DNA from: Anaeromyxobacter dehalogenans 2CP-C
GTDB lineage: Bacteria; Myxococcota; Myxococcia; Myxococcales; Anaeromyxobacteraceae
DNA: 64,000 nucleotides
Reading direction: 5' to 3'
Assembly (NCBI RefSeq): GCF_000013385.1
Contig: NC_007760.1
Span: forward strand, 62,001 to 126,000
Below, piece after piece: positions 10,009 through 19,833 of the stretch (position 1 is the stretch's first letter; each line of letters opens with the position of its first letter). Below the pieces are notes generated by a model, which did not search any database, was not told the origin of the DNA, and saw nothing but the letters and a program-made list of their open reading frames with translations. The translations under genes were made by a program, and so were the position numbers.

Positions 10009-10037
10009 TTGCCTCGATCCCGACCCACCGGTAGCAT
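10009..10037 (+). promoter_or_regulatory. Putative promoter of the chemoreceptor gene
   Basis: TTGCCT (10009-10014), 17 bases, TAGCAT (10032-10037). The same pairing of a TTGCC box with TAGCAT is found before glgC, which supports this as a housekeeping sigma promoter. The mRNA would have a leader of about 50 bases. Confidence 0.6.
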
Positions 10038-10093
10038 CGCGCCGAACCGCCGGAAAATCGCGTGCTTCAGCCCGCGCCGGCGAGAAGGGCCCG

Positions 10094-12160
10094 ATGCGTC
10101 CAAAGCTCGCCCACCTCGGCGTGAAGCGGATCCTGTTCCTCTCCATCGCCGGCGCGCTGGCCATCGCCGGCGTGCTCACCTCGATCGCCGTGAACCGCGA
10201 GATCCACGTCGCGCTCGAGCGCGCCGCCGCGCACCGCGGGGAGGCCGACGCCCGCGTCTACGCCTCCGCGCTCGCGCCGGCGCTCGCGGCCGGCGACCCG
10301 GCGCGCATCGCGGCGCGCGTGGACGAGGACTGGGACGAGGAGTCGTTCGCGTACGTGGTGGTGGTCCGGGAGGACTGGTCCATCGCGGCCAGGCACCTCT
10401 CGCGCAACCTGGGCCGGAGCGCCGAGGAGGTGGTGGCGTGGCACCAGGCGGCGGGCGGCGCCGCGCAGCCCCAGGCGCCGGGCGTGCTCGCCTTCACGCG
10501 CCCGGTGGAGGGCGCGGCCGGCGGCGCGCGCGCCGGGTACGTGCTGCTCGGCCTCGACCGCGACCCGCTCGACGCGCAGGCCGGGCGCGCCGGCTGGTAC
10601 ATCTTCGCGCTGCTGGTGGGCGGCGGGATGGTGCTGGCCGGGCTCGTCTACGTGTTCGTCTCGCGGCTCGTGCTCCGGCCGCTCGACGAGATGAGCGCGG
10701 TGGCGCGCCGGGTCTCCGACTGCGACCTCACCGCCCGCTCCGCGCAGCTCGGCCCGGACGAGCTGGGGACGCTGGCCGAGTCGCTGAACCGGATCGGCGA
10801 GAACCTGGCCGCGACGCTCTCCCGCGTGCAGAACGTGACCGGCGGGGTGGCGACCGTCATCGACCGGATCTCGCGCACCGGCTCGGCGGTGTCCTCCGGC
10901 GCCGGCACCGTGTCGGCGCGGGTGGTGGACACCTCGTCGTCGATGAGCCAGATGATCTCGTCCTTGAAGGGCATCGCCGACAACGTCGAGGTGCTGGCCC
11001 AGAGCGCCGAGGAGTCCTCCTCGTCGATCCTGGAGATGGCCGCCACCAACGACGAGGTGGCCGAGAACATCCAGGCGCTGGCGGCCAGCGTGGAGGAGAC
11101 CACCGCCGCGATCGAGCAGATGACCTACTCGATCAAGGAGGTGGCGAAGAACATCGAGGACCTGTCCGCCACCACCGAGGAGACGTCGTCCTCGATGAAC
11201 GAGATGGACGTGTCCATCTCGCAGGTGGAGTCGAACGCGAACGAGACCGCGCGCCTCTCCGAGCAGGCGCAGCGCGACGCGGAGTCGGGGGCGGAGGCGC
11301 TCTCGCGCACGCTGCTCGGCATCGACAAGATCAAGGAGTCGTCCAAGGAGGCGGCCAGCGTCATCGAGGCGCTCGGCGCCAAGATCGCCGCCATCGGCAA
11401 CATCCTCAACGTCATCGACGACGTGGCCGAGCAGACCAACCTGCTCGCGCTGAACGCCGCCATCCTGGCGGCGCAGTCGGGCGAGCACGGCAAGGGCTTC
11501 GCGGTGGTGGCCGACGAGATCAAGGACCTGGCCGAGCGCACCGGCGCGTCCACCAAGGAGATCTCCGAGCTCATCCGCGCGGTGCAGGACCAGTCGCGCA
11601 ACGCCATCCAGGCGATGGACCGCGGCGTCCGCAACGTCGAGGAGGGCGTGCGGCTCGGGCAGGAGACCGAGACCGCCCTGAAGAAGATCCAGCAGTCGAG
11701 CCAGAAGTCCACGCAGATGGTGAAGGCCATCGCGCGGGCCACGCTCGAGCAGGCGCGCGGGTCGAAGCAGGTGACCATGGCCATCAACCGCATCGCCGAG
11801 ACGGTGCAGCAGATCGCGAGCGCGACCGCCGAGCAGGCGCGCGGCTCCGAGCAGATCATGAAGAGCGCCGAGAAGATGAAGGCGATCACCAAGCACGTGG
11901 AGCGCTCGGCGCAGGAGCAGGCGCGCGGCTCGAAGCAGATCACCCGCGCCATCGAGTCGATCTCGGAGATGGTCCACCACCTGAACCGCGCCCAGAAGGA
12001 GCAGACCAAGGGCTCCGAGCAGGTGATGACGGCGGTGGTGCAGATCAAGCAGGTGGCCGAGGCGCAGACGCACTCGGTCCGCGACCTCGAGGCCGCGATC
12101 GTGGACCTCGCCTCGCAGGCGGAGGTGCTCCGCGGCGAGGTGAGGCGATTCAGGATTTAG
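10094..12160 (+). CDS. Methyl-accepting chemotaxis protein (orphan)
   Basis: The 688-residue receptor has a transmembrane helix at about 13-32, a periplasmic sensor region of about 120 residues, a second helix at about 168-193, a HAMP domain ([20 protein letters not shown]), and a long coiled-coil signalling domain. The hairpin tip reads [20 protein letters not shown]. The usual arginine of the AAR motif is Gln461 here, although the following Glu is kept. The C-terminal 150 residues repeat EQARGSKQ-like blocks, a feature of soluble coiled coils. No che genes are adjacent, so it must work with a cluster elsewhere. The ATG at 10094 follows GAGAAGGGC. The ligand is unknown. Confidence 0.88.
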   Translation: MRPKLAHLGVKRILFLSIAGALAIAGVLTSIAVNREIHVALERAAAHRGEADARVYASALAPALAAGDPARIAARVDEDWDEESFAYVVVVREDWSIAARHLSRNLGRSAEEVVAWHQAAGGAAQPQAPGVLAFTRPVEGAAGGARAGYVLLGLDRDPLDAQAGRAGWYIFALLVGGGMVLAGLVYVFVSRLVLRPLDEMSAVARRVSDCDLTARSAQLGPDELGTLAESLNRIGENLAATLSRVQNVTGGVATVIDRISRTGSAVSSGAGTVSARVVDTSSSMSQMISSLKGIADNVEVLAQSAEESSSSILEMAATNDEVAENIQALAASVEETTAAIEQMTYSIKEVAKNIEDLSATTEETSSSMNEMDVSISQVESNANETARLSEQAQRDAESGAEALSRTLLGIDKIKESSKEAASVIEALGAKIAAIGNILNVIDDVAEQTNLLALNAAILAAQSGEHGKGFAVVADEIKDLAERTGASTKEISELIRAVQDQSRNAIQAMDRGVRNVEEGVRLGQETETALKKIQQSSQKSTQMVKAIARATLEQARGSKQVTMAINRIAETVQQIASATAEQARGSEQIMKSAEKMKAITKHVERSAQEQARGSKQITRAIESISEMVHHLNRAQKEQTKGSEQVMTAVVQIKQVAEAQTHSVRDLEAAIVDLASQAEVLRGEVRRFRI

Positions 12161-12182
12161 CGGAACGGCGCGCAGATTGGCG

Positions 12183-12296
12183 CGCCCGCGGGGACCTTGC
12201 GCGAGCCCGCGGAGGCGGGCGCGCGAGGTCACGGGACCCGCGCAGCAGGAGTGGGGCCCCGACGGCTCTGCCGGCGGGGCGAGGGCGCAGCCCTCG
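12183..12296 (-). repeat. Dispersed palindromic repeat, copy 1 (78-bp core)
   Basis: The core 12183-12260 is the reverse complement of 54576-54652 with about five differences over 78 positions. It includes a self-complementary stretch built around ACCTTGCGCGAGCCCGCG and CGGGCGCGCGAGGT. A second hairpin, CGAGGGC-GCA-GCCCTCG (12280-12296), corresponds to GGGGC-TGC-GCCCC at the other copy. It fills the space between the convergent chemoreceptor and EVE genes. Confidence 0.75.
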
Positions 12297-12301
12297 TGGG
12301 A

Positions 12302-12742
12302 TCAGAACCGCGCCTTGCGCCGCAGCCCGCCGGTGCGGGCGATGACGTCGGCGAGCGCGGCGAGGTCGCGCCACTCCGCCGGCGCGAGCGGCACCACCGA
12401 CAGCCTGCCCTGCCTGAGCAGGACCGAGCCCTCGAACGCGGGCTCCAGCTTCAGCGCCTCGAGCGGCACGGGCGCCGGGAGCGGCTCGACCGCCTTCACG
12501 TCCACGCAGACCAGCTCGCCGCCGGCGGTCGGGTCGGGGTAGGCGGTCCGCACCACCTCGGCGATCCCCACCGCGCGCTTCTCGCCGGAGTGGTAGACGA
12601 TCGCGCGATCGCCCGCCTTCATGGCCCGGAGGTTCGCCTGGGCCTGCGGGTTGGCGACGCCGGTCCACGGGGTGGTCCCATCGGCGACGAGGTCGGACCA
12701 CGCGTAGGTGCCGGGCTCGGTCTTCAGCAGCCAGTAGGCCAT
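12302..12742 (-). CDS. EVE domain-containing protein
   Basis: The 146-residue protein is almost entirely one EVE domain: it begins MAYWLLKTEPGTYAWSDLVA, continues with WTGVANPQAQANLRAMKAGD and IVYHSGEKRAVGIAEV, and ends in a basic tail. EVE domains are related to PUA and YTH folds and are thought to bind modified bases in nucleic acids. The bacterial single-domain form has no established reaction. The start at 12742 is chosen because the family begins with M-x-Y-W-L-x-K-x-E-P, although the frame stays open eight codons further upstream to an ATG at 12766. A TAACGT hexamer lies eight bases before the chosen start. Confidence 0.88.
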   Translation of the reverse strand: MAYWLLKTEPGTYAWSDLVADGTTPWTGVANPQAQANLRAMKAGDRAIVYHSGEKRAVGIAEVVRTAYPDPTAGGELVCVDVKAVEPLPAPVPLEALKLEPAFEGSVLLRQGRLSVVPLAPAEWRDLAALADVIARTGGLRRKARF

Positions 12743-12837
12743 GCGCGGGGACGTTAGGCGTGGCATGCTGCCGCCGCAACCGGATCCGTCCGGCGGCGGA
12801 AGCGTCCCGGTTTCCGCCGTGTTATAGGAACCGCCCT

Positions 12838-13278
12838 ATGTTCGGTCTGTCCTTCGGCGAGATCGTGATCATCGCCGTCCTCGCCCTCATCCTGCTCGGG
12901 CCGGATCGCCTCCCGGAGGCGGCGAAGACCATCGGCAAGGGCCTGCGCCAGTTCAAGCAGGCCACGGACGATCTGAAGGACCAGATCGAGACCGAGATCT
13001 ACAAGGACGACCGGAAGGTTGCGCGCCCCTCGCTGGTGCCGCCCGTCCCGAACCGCCCGGTCCCCGGTCCGGCCGGCCCGCCCCCCGCCGCCACCGCCGA
13101 GAACGTCCCCGGGCTGGAGGCGGCGCTGGTGGACGCCGAGCCGGCCGCGTCCGCGGTCGAGCCCGCCGCTGCCGCCGCCCAGCCCGCCGCGGTCGCCACC
13201 GCGCCGGCCCCGTCCCCGTCGCCCGAGCCGTCCGGCGAGGGCGCCCCGCCGCCCGGCACCGGCGGCACCGCCGCGTAG
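12838..13278 (+). CDS. tatB: Twin-arginine translocase subunit TatA/TatB-like
   Basis: The 146-residue protein starts MFGLSFGEIVIIAVLALILL, one membrane helix, then the hinge GPDRLPEAAKTIGKG and an amphipathic helix (RQFKQATDDLKDQIETEI). From about residue 60 on it is a low-complexity Pro/Ala tail. The GPDRLP hinge and long tail favour TatB, but features of TatA are mixed in, and only one such gene precedes tatC here. The complex exports folded proteins with twin-arginine signals. tatC starts six bases after the stop. The ATG at 12838 is nine bases after TATAGG. A second TatA may be encoded elsewhere. Confidence 0.85.
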   Translation: MFGLSFGEIVIIAVLALILLGPDRLPEAAKTIGKGLRQFKQATDDLKDQIETEIYKDDRKVARPSLVPPVPNRPVPGPAGPPPAATAENVPGLEAALVDAEPAASAVEPAAAAAQPAAVATAPAPSPSPEPSGEGAPPPGTGGTAA

Positions 13279-13284
13279 GCCCGC

Positions 13285-14097
13285 ATGAGCGAAACCGTCC
13301 CGCAGCTGCCGCCGCCGCCGCCGCCGTCGCCGTCCCCCGAGCCCGAGGGCGAGGTGAAGCTCTCGTTCCTCGACCACCTGCGCGACCTGCGCGTCCGCAT
13401 GGTGCGCGCGATGCTCGGCATCGCGATCGGGATGGGCCTCGTCGGCGGGTTCGTGCCCCAGATCGTGGATCACCTGATGAAGCCGGTGCGCGACGCGCTC
13501 CCGGCCGGCCGCCAGCAGCTCGTGTACACGAGCGCGATCGAGCCGATGATGGTCTACATCAAGGTGGCCATGTACGGCGGCGTCTTCGTCGCGGCCCCCT
13601 GGGTGCTGTGGCAGCTGTGGCTGTTCATCGCGCCCGGCCTCTACAAGCGCGAGAAGAAGGTCGTCTTCCCGTTCCTGTTCTGGGGGACGCTGCTCTTCTA
13701 CCTGGGCGCGGTGTTCTGCTTCGAGCTCGTGATGCCGCAGGCGTTCCCGGCCATGCTGGCGTTCGCCGAGAGCGACACGCTCTCGCCGATGCTCTCCCTC
13801 TCGGAGCAGCTCTCGCTCGTGCTCGCCATGCTGCTCGGCTTCGGGGTGGTGTTCGAGGTCCCGGTGGTCATCGCGTTCCTGTCGATGATCGGCCTGGTGC
13901 AGTGGCGCACGCTCGCGAAGTACCGGCGCATCGCCATCATCGTGAACGTGATCGCGGCCGCGATCATCACGCCCACCGGCGACCCGCTCAACCTCGCCCT
14001 GATGGCCGTGCCGATGATCGTCTTCTACGAGGTGGGCATCGTGCTGGCCCGGATCCTCGGCAAGAAGCCCGCGCCCGACGCCGCCCCCGCGGCCTAG
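13285..14097 (+). CDS. tatC: Twin-arginine translocase subunit TatC
   Basis: The 270-residue protein is the multispanning core of the Tat translocase and recognises the twin-arginine signal peptide. After a Pro-rich start it has the family motif LSFLDHLRDLRVRMVRAML (about 29-47), six hydrophobic helices, the conserved FIAPGLYKREKK loop (about 113) and a conserved Phe-Glu segment (GFGVVFEVPVVIAFL). The length is normal. It directly follows the TatA/B-like gene and is almost certainly co-transcribed with it. Confidence 0.95.
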   Translation: MSETVPQLPPPPPPSPSPEPEGEVKLSFLDHLRDLRVRMVRAMLGIAIGMGLVGGFVPQIVDHLMKPVRDALPAGRQQLVYTSAIEPMMVYIKVAMYGGVFVAAPWVLWQLWLFIAPGLYKREKKVVFPFLFWGTLLFYLGAVFCFELVMPQAFPAMLAFAESDTLSPMLSLSEQLSLVLAMLLGFGVVFEVPVVIAFLSMIGLVQWRTLAKYRRIAIIVNVIAAAIITPTGDPLNLALMAVPMIVFYEVGIVLARILGKKPAPDAAPAA

Positions 14098-14177
14098 CGT
14101 CGCCCGGCCCCTGGCCCGGGCGGGCGCGGCGCCCCGGCGCGCTGTTCAGGGCCGCCGCCTGCGTCTAGCATCGGCGG

Positions 14178-14375
14178 ATGCTCGTCTTCCAGTCGGTCGC
14201 GGCGCTGTTCGCGGTGTACATGCTCGCCCGCCACGCCCCGCGCGCGTACGCCGCGCTCCGCGGCCGCGCCGGCGACCGGGTGGGCGCGCTCGTGCCGGCC
14301 CTGAACGTGGCGCTGGCGCTCGCCATCCTGGTGGTGGCCGTGAAAGGCCTGGCGGGCGCGCTTATCTCGAGGTGA
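14178..14375 (+). CDS. Small membrane protein, 65 residues, function unknown
   Basis: The predicted product has two hydrophobic segments (about 2-16 and 40-60) joined by a basic loop containing RAYAALRGRAGDRV, so it would be a small hairpin membrane protein. The start ATG is exactly six bases after TAGCAT (14166-14171), the leaderless spacing seen at many genes here, which is the best evidence that it is real. I do not recognise a family. It lies between tatC and a thiolase gene, and neither neighbour suggests a role. Confidence 0.55.
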   Translation: MLVFQSVAALFAVYMLARHAPRAYAALRGRAGDRVGALVPALNVALALAILVVAVKGLAGALISR

Positions 14376-14391
14376 CGCACCAGGAGGCGTG

Positions 14392-15588
<1,197 letters not shown>

Positions 15589-15601
15589 CGGTGCCTCATT
15601 C

Positions 15602-15630
15602 TTGCCCCCGCACGGAGGGGACGATAGGGT
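15602..15630 (+). promoter_or_regulatory. Putative promoter upstream of the 65-residue conserved protein
   Basis: TTGCCC (15602-15607), 17 bases, TAGGGT (15625-15630). It is followed by GAGGAGG before the ATG at 15662. A small hairpin (GGGGAC...GTCCCC) overlaps the -10 region. Confidence 0.6.
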
Positions 15631-15661
15631 CCCCGAGGGTCCGCGGCGAGGAGGGGCGACG

Positions 15662-15859
15662 ATGACGAGCTTCACCGGCGTGAAGGTCTTCTCGACGACG
15701 CTGGCGCGCGATCGCGACGCCATGGGCGAGACGATCACGCGCTGGCTCGCCGGCAACCCCGAGCTCGAGGTGGTGAGCCACGAGGTCCGGCAGAGCTCGG
15801 ACAAGGAGTTCCACTGCCTCACCATCACCCTCTTCTACCGGGAGAGGAAGAAGGGCTAG
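15662..15859 (+). CDS. Small conserved-looking protein, 65 residues
   Basis: The predicted product begins MTSFTGVKVFSTTLARDRDA and continues with an alpha/beta pattern (ITRWLAGNPELEVVSHEVRQ, then FHCLTITLFY) that looks like a small compact domain with two strands at the end. It has its own promoter, a good ribosome binding site (GAGGAGG) and a Cys and His in FHCLTIT. I do not know a function. The rhomboid-like gene starts six bases after its stop, so the two are probably co-transcribed. Confidence 0.75.
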   Translation: MTSFTGVKVFSTTLARDRDAMGETITRWLAGNPELEVVSHEVRQSSDKEFHCLTITLFYRERKKG

Positions 15860-15865
15860 GACCGC

Positions 15866-16606
15866 GTGCGCAGCAGACGGAGCCCCGACCTCGGCAGCGC
15901 GTTCACCTTCGGCGGCCGCATCCCCTCCGGGCTGGGGCTGCTGCTCGTCCTCATCCTGGTCGCGACCGTCGGCTCCTGGGTGACGCGCGACGACGCCTGG
16001 GCCGCGCTGGTGCCGGGCCTGGTGCTGCGCGGGCAGGTGTGGCGGCTCGTCTCCTGGGCCTTCGTGCAGAGCGACCCGCTCACGCTGCTGTTCGGCGGGT
16101 TCATGCTCTACTCCATCGGCCAGCAGCTCGCGTTCACCTGGAGCGAGCGGCGCCTGGTCGGCACCTTCCTCGGCCTCGCCGCCGGGGCGACCGCGGTCAC
16201 GGTGATCGCGGCGCTGCTCTGGTTCCCAGCCGACCGGCCGCACCTCGGCCTGTGGCCGGTGGTGAACGCGCTCCTGCTCATGTGGGCGATGCTCTACCCG
16301 GATCGCCAGGTGAGCATCTGGGGCGTGCTCCCGCTCACCGGGAAGACGCTGGCGCTGCTGGTCGTGTTCGGGACGGTGCTGTACGGCCTGGCCGGCGGCG
16401 GGCTCCCGGGGCTGGGCGCGTTCGTGCCGCACTTCGCGGCGCTCGCGCTGGGCTTCGCGCTGTCGCGCGGCGGCCGCATGCCGACGCGGCGCTGGAAGCT
16501 GCAGGCGCGCGAGTGGTGGGCGGAGCGCGAGTTCCGCCGGCGGTCCAAGCACCTCAAGGTGATCGGCAAGGACGGCAAGGGCGAGCCGCCCCGCTGGATG
16601 AACTGA
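15866..16606 (+). CDS. Rhomboid-like membrane protein lacking the catalytic serine
   Basis: The 246-residue protein has six hydrophobic segments and the rhomboid layout: a first helix, then a loop with [15 protein letters not shown] matching the WR motif, then helices. In active rhomboids helix 4 carries GxSG, but the corresponding stretch here ([15 protein letters not shown]) has no serine, while the helix-6 histidine is kept (His189 in [10 protein letters not shown]). It is therefore most likely a pseudoprotease, like derlins or iRhoms, that binds membrane proteins without cutting them. The C-terminal 50 residues are a basic cytosolic tail. The start GTG 15866 follows the small gene by six bases. 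Confidence 0.75.
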   Translation: MRSRRSPDLGSAFTFGGRIPSGLGLLLVLILVATVGSWVTRDDAWAALVPGLVLRGQVWRLVSWAFVQSDPLTLLFGGFMLYSIGQQLAFTWSERRLVGTFLGLAAGATAVTVIAALLWFPADRPHLGLWPVVNALLLMWAMLYPDRQVSIWGVLPLTGKTLALLVVFGTVLYGLAGGGLPGLGAFVPHFAALALGFALSRGGRMPTRRWKLQAREWWAEREFRRRSKHLKVIGKDGKGEPPRWMN

Positions 16607-16631
16607 TCCGCGGCGCGGGCGCGCCCGGCCG

Positions 16632-19600
16632 TCAGCTCACCGCCACCTGCCGCACCGCCGAGCGGTAGATCCAGATCCGCGCGGTGCTGGTGCGCGTGTC
16701 CGCCGGGACCATGAAGAAGCCGGGCCCGTCCTCGCGGTAGTCGGGGCTGAACCCGGCCACCTGCCGGCCGTCGCGGAACGTGACGCGCACGCGCTTCCCC
16801 TCCGCCGCCGGCGCGGCCTCGCCCGGCGCCAGCATGAAGAAGATCGCCTTCACCTTGTCGGTGGGGATCCGCTCGGGGAGCGGCCCCTGCGCGACGAGGT
16901 CCAGCGCGGGCGCGTCCAGCGCCGCGTCCTCGATCACGCCGCGCCTCACCAGCCCCTCGAGCGTGTGGATCACCACCCGGTGCGCGCCGGGCACCTCCCA
17001 CCCGCCGGGCGGCGGGGGCGCCGCCTCGACCACCGGCGGCGGCGTGAACGAGACCTCCTCGACCGGCAGCGGCTCGAGGTCCGGGGCGGGGATCGATGCG
17101 GCCGCGGCAGGCGCCGGCGCCGGCACGCCGGCGTCCTCCGGCCCGGGGGCCGGCTCGGGCACCGGCGCCGCGACCGCCGCCTCCGCGAGCGGCGGCGCGC
17201 CGGGCTCGACGTCGCCGGCGACCTCGTCGGGCGGCAGCGGCACCAGCTCGTCCGCCGGGATCTCCTCGAGGATGTCCTCGCCGTCGAGCGTGGGCAGGTC
17301 GTCCGCGTCCGGCGGCGGCACCGCGGCCAGCTCGGCGAGGTCGGCGAGGTCGGCGAGCTCGGCAGGCTCGACGCTGGCGTCCTGGGAGGACACCTCTGCG
17401 CCGAGCAGGTCGTCGATGGCGGGCGGCGGCTCGGCGCCGGCATCGAGCAGCGCGCCGGCGAGCGACGCCGCGGCGTCGGGCGCGGCCTCCGCCACGGCGT
17501 CGGGCGCCGGCGCGGCCGGCCCGTCCAGCTCGAGCGGCGGCAGCGCCTCCGCGGCCTCGGCCAGGAGCGCCGAGGGGTCGGCGGCCTCGATCGGCGCGTC
17601 GGCGACGTCGCGCTCGACGTCGGCCATGCCCGCGCCCCACCGGGACGGCTCCAGCTCGAGCGCGGGCGCCGCGCCGGCGTCCCACGCCGGGAGCTCCGCC
17701 TCCGGCTCGGGCCCGGCGAGCGGCTCCGCCTGCGGGCCGACGTCACCCAGCGTGAATGGCGCGGGCGCCTCCGTCGGCGCCTCCGCCGCGGCCCACGCGT
17801 CGGCGTCCTCGCCCAGCTCGCCCGCGGCGAAGTCGAGCGCGGAGAGGTCGCGGCCGCCGGCCGGCTCCGGGTCCGGCTCGCGGAGCGCGAAGGGATCCTC
17901 GCCGGCCGCGATCCCGGCGCCGGCCGCCGGCTCCGCCAGCTCGGCCAGCTCGAGCGTGGGATCGACCGGCGCGCCGAGGTCGAGCGTCGGCTCGAGCGCG
18001 AGCGGCTCGCCGTCCTCGCCCGCCGCGCCCATCTCCTCGGGGACCGCGAGCGGCTCGGGCGCGGGCTCCACCGGCAGCTCGCCGGCGAGGTCCAGGCCCC
18101 CGGCATCGCCCGCGTCCGCGGGCGGCGCGTCCCAGGGCGGCAACTCGGCCTCCCTCGCCCACTCGGGCACGGTGGCCTCGGCGGCGGCGTCGAACGAGCC
18201 GCCCGACTCGAGCTCGAACCCCTGGTCGAGCGCCACCTCCTCCGCCCAGCCGGCCTCTGCCGCCGGCTCCGCGCCGGCGGTCGCGAGCTCGAGCGCGCCC
18301 TCCTCCGGCGGCGCGGCGAAGCCGCTCGTGTCGTCGTACTCGCCGAGCTCCGGCGGGGCGCCGGGCGGGAGCGGCTCCGGCGCCGGCTCGGCGCCGAGGC
18401 CCTCCGGCGAGAGCGCCACCGGGGCGGCGCCGGCCTCGTCGTACTCGCCCAGGACGGCACCCTCGGGCGCGGGCGGCGGCGGCGCGGTCACCTCCCAGCC
18501 GTCGGGCGGCAGCGCGGCGGCGTCGCCGCCGGCGAGCGGCGCGGGGAGCTCGGCGGAGGGATCCCCCTCGAGCGCCATCGCGTCCGCCGAGAGCGGCTCC
18601 AGCTCCTCGATCATCGCCTCGGTGGCGAGGTCCACGGTCTCCGGCTCGTCGGCCGGCGTGGTCCACGCCTCGTCCGCGGGAGCGGCGTCCGACCGCGGCG
18701 ACTCGACGGGCGGCGGCGGCTCGGGGGCGCCGAACGTGGCGGTGGCGTCCGGGTTCCACGCCGGCTGCGCGGCGTCCGCGTCGTAGGCCGGCGCGTTCGG
18801 ATCCCAGGCCTGCGGGGCGTTGGGGTCGTACGGCTGCGCGTTCGGATCCCAGGCCTGCGCGGCGCTGGGGTCGTAGGGCTGCGCGTTGGGGTCCCAGGCC
18901 TGCGCGGCGCTGGGGTCGTACGGCTGCGCGTTCGGATCCCAGGCCTGCGGGGCGTTCGGGTCGTACGGCTGCGCGTTGGGATCCCAGGCCTGCGCGGCGT
19001 TGGGGTCGTACGGCTGCGCGTTCGGATCCCAGGCCTGCGGGGCGTTGGGGTCGTACGGCTGCGCGTTCGGATCCCAGGCCTGCGGGGCGTTGGGGTCGTA
19101 CGGCTGCGCGTTCGGATCCCAGGCCTGCGCGGCGTTCGGATCGTACGGCTGCGCGTTCGGATCCCAGGCCTGCGCGGCGTTGGGATCGTATGGCTGCGCG
19201 TTCGGATCCCAGGCCTGCGGGGCGTTCGGGTCGTACGGCTGCGCGTTGGGATCCCAGGCCTGCGCGGCGTTGGGATCGTACGGCTGGGCGTTCGGATCCC
19301 AGCCCTCCGCCGCCGCAGGCGCGGCGGGCTGCTCGGCGGCATCCCACGCCGGCGCCTCCGGCGCGTCCACCTCCAGCGCCTCGAACGGCTGGCCCTCGAA
19401 CGCGTCCGCCAGCCCGGCGTCGGGGGCGACGTCCTCGAAGAGCGGCTCCGGCCCGGCCTCGGCGGCGGGCGGCTCCGGCGGCGCCTCGGCGGGCGCGCGG
19501 CGGAGCCCGGCCGGCTCGAGCGACGCCCGAAGCCGCTCGGCCGCGGCGCCGACGTCGAAGCCCGAACCCGGCCCGGCCTGCAGCTCGGGCTCGACCAGGT

Positions 19601-19706
19601 CGCGCAGCTCGGCGTGCCGCCGCTCCTCCTCGGCGGTCAGCCCCTCGGAGAGGCGCTTCCGGTCGAGCTGGCGGAACTCCTTCAGTGCGCTGCGCGGATC
19701 GGGCAT
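16632..19706 (-). CDS. Large acidic repeat protein with C-terminal beta domain
   Basis: The 1024-residue protein has three parts. Residues 1-45 ([20 protein letters not shown]) are a short helical module like those I recall ahead of PilZ-type domains in myxobacterial proteins. Residues 135-314 are twelve 15-residue repeats of [15 protein letters not shown] type, set in a long Pro/Ala/Glu/Asp-rich region up to about 900 with no hydrophobic stretch. The last 115 residues form a folded domain ([20 protein letters not shown], then [12 protein letters not shown] and [11 protein letters not shown]), which resembles the DUF6982/PilZ-associated type. There is no signal peptide, so it is probably a cytosolic scaffold. 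The function is unknown. Confidence 0.85.
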   Translation of the reverse strand: MPDPRSALKEFRQLDRKRLSEGLTAEEERRHAELRDLVEPELQAGPGSGFDVGAAAERLRASLEPAGLRRAPAEAPPEPPAAEAGPEPLFEDVAPDAGLADAFEGQPFEALEVDAPEAPAWDAAEQPAAPAAAEGWDPNAQPYDPNAAQAWDPNAQPYDPNAPQAWDPNAQPYDPNAAQAWDPNAQPYDPNAAQAWDPNAQPYDPNAPQAWDPNAQPYDPNAPQAWDPNAQPYDPNAAQAWDPNAQPYDPNAPQAWDPNAQPYDPSAAQAWDPNAQPYDPSAAQAWDPNAQPYDPNAPQAWDPNAPAYDADAAQPAWNPDATATFGAPEPPPPVESPRSDAAPADEAWTTPADEPETVDLATEAMIEELEPLSADAMALEGDPSAELPAPLAGGDAAALPPDGWEVTAPPPPAPEGAVLGEYDEAGAAPVALSPEGLGAEPAPEPLPPGAPPELGEYDDTSGFAAPPEEGALELATAGAEPAAEAGWAEEVALDQGFELESGGSFDAAAEATVPEWAREAELPPWDAPPADAGDAGGLDLAGELPVEPAPEPLAVPEEMGAAGEDGEPLALEPTLDLGAPVDPTLELAELAEPAAGAGIAAGEDPFALREPDPEPAGGRDLSALDFAAGELGEDADAWAAAEAPTEAPAPFTLGDVGPQAEPLAGPEPEAELPAWDAGAAPALELEPSRWGAGMADVERDVADAPIEAADPSALLAEAAEALPPLELDGPAAPAPDAVAEAAPDAAASLAGALLDAGAEPPPAIDDLLGAEVSSQDASVEPAELADLADLAELAAVPPPDADDLPTLDGEDILEEIPADELVPLPPDEVAGDVEPGAPPLAEAAVAAPVPEPAPGPEDAGVPAPAPAAAASIPAPDLEPLPVEEVSFTPPPVVEAAPPPPGGWEVPGAHRVVIHTLEGLVRRGVIEDAALDAPALDLVAQGPLPERIPTDKVKAIFFMLAPGEAAPAAEGKRVRVTFRDGRQVAGFSPDYREDGPGFFMVPADTRTSTARIWIYRSAVRQVAVS
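18765..19304 (-). repeat. Twelve tandem 45-bp repeats in the acidic protein gene
   Basis: Twelve in-frame 45-bp units encode residues 135-314. Units differ at only a few bases; most variation is silent or swaps AAQ for APQ and NAA for SAA, and only the last unit ([12 protein letters not shown]) has diverged. Such near-identity suggests recent expansion by unequal crossing over or slippage, so the copy number probably varies between strains. Confidence 0.95.
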
Positions 19707-19833
19707 GTGCGGTGTACCGCCGGTGGGCGTGGGGCCGGCGCTCCGGAGGGCCGGATGATACCTCCGCTCCCCGTCCGCTCAAAGGCGAGGGCGGCTTGCT
19801 TTCCCGAGGCCCGGCGGCCATCTATGTGCGCCG

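Noticed and set aside
18765-19304. CRISPR-like array
   Set aside because: The units are contiguous 45-bp coding repeats with no variable spacers, and no cas gene is near.
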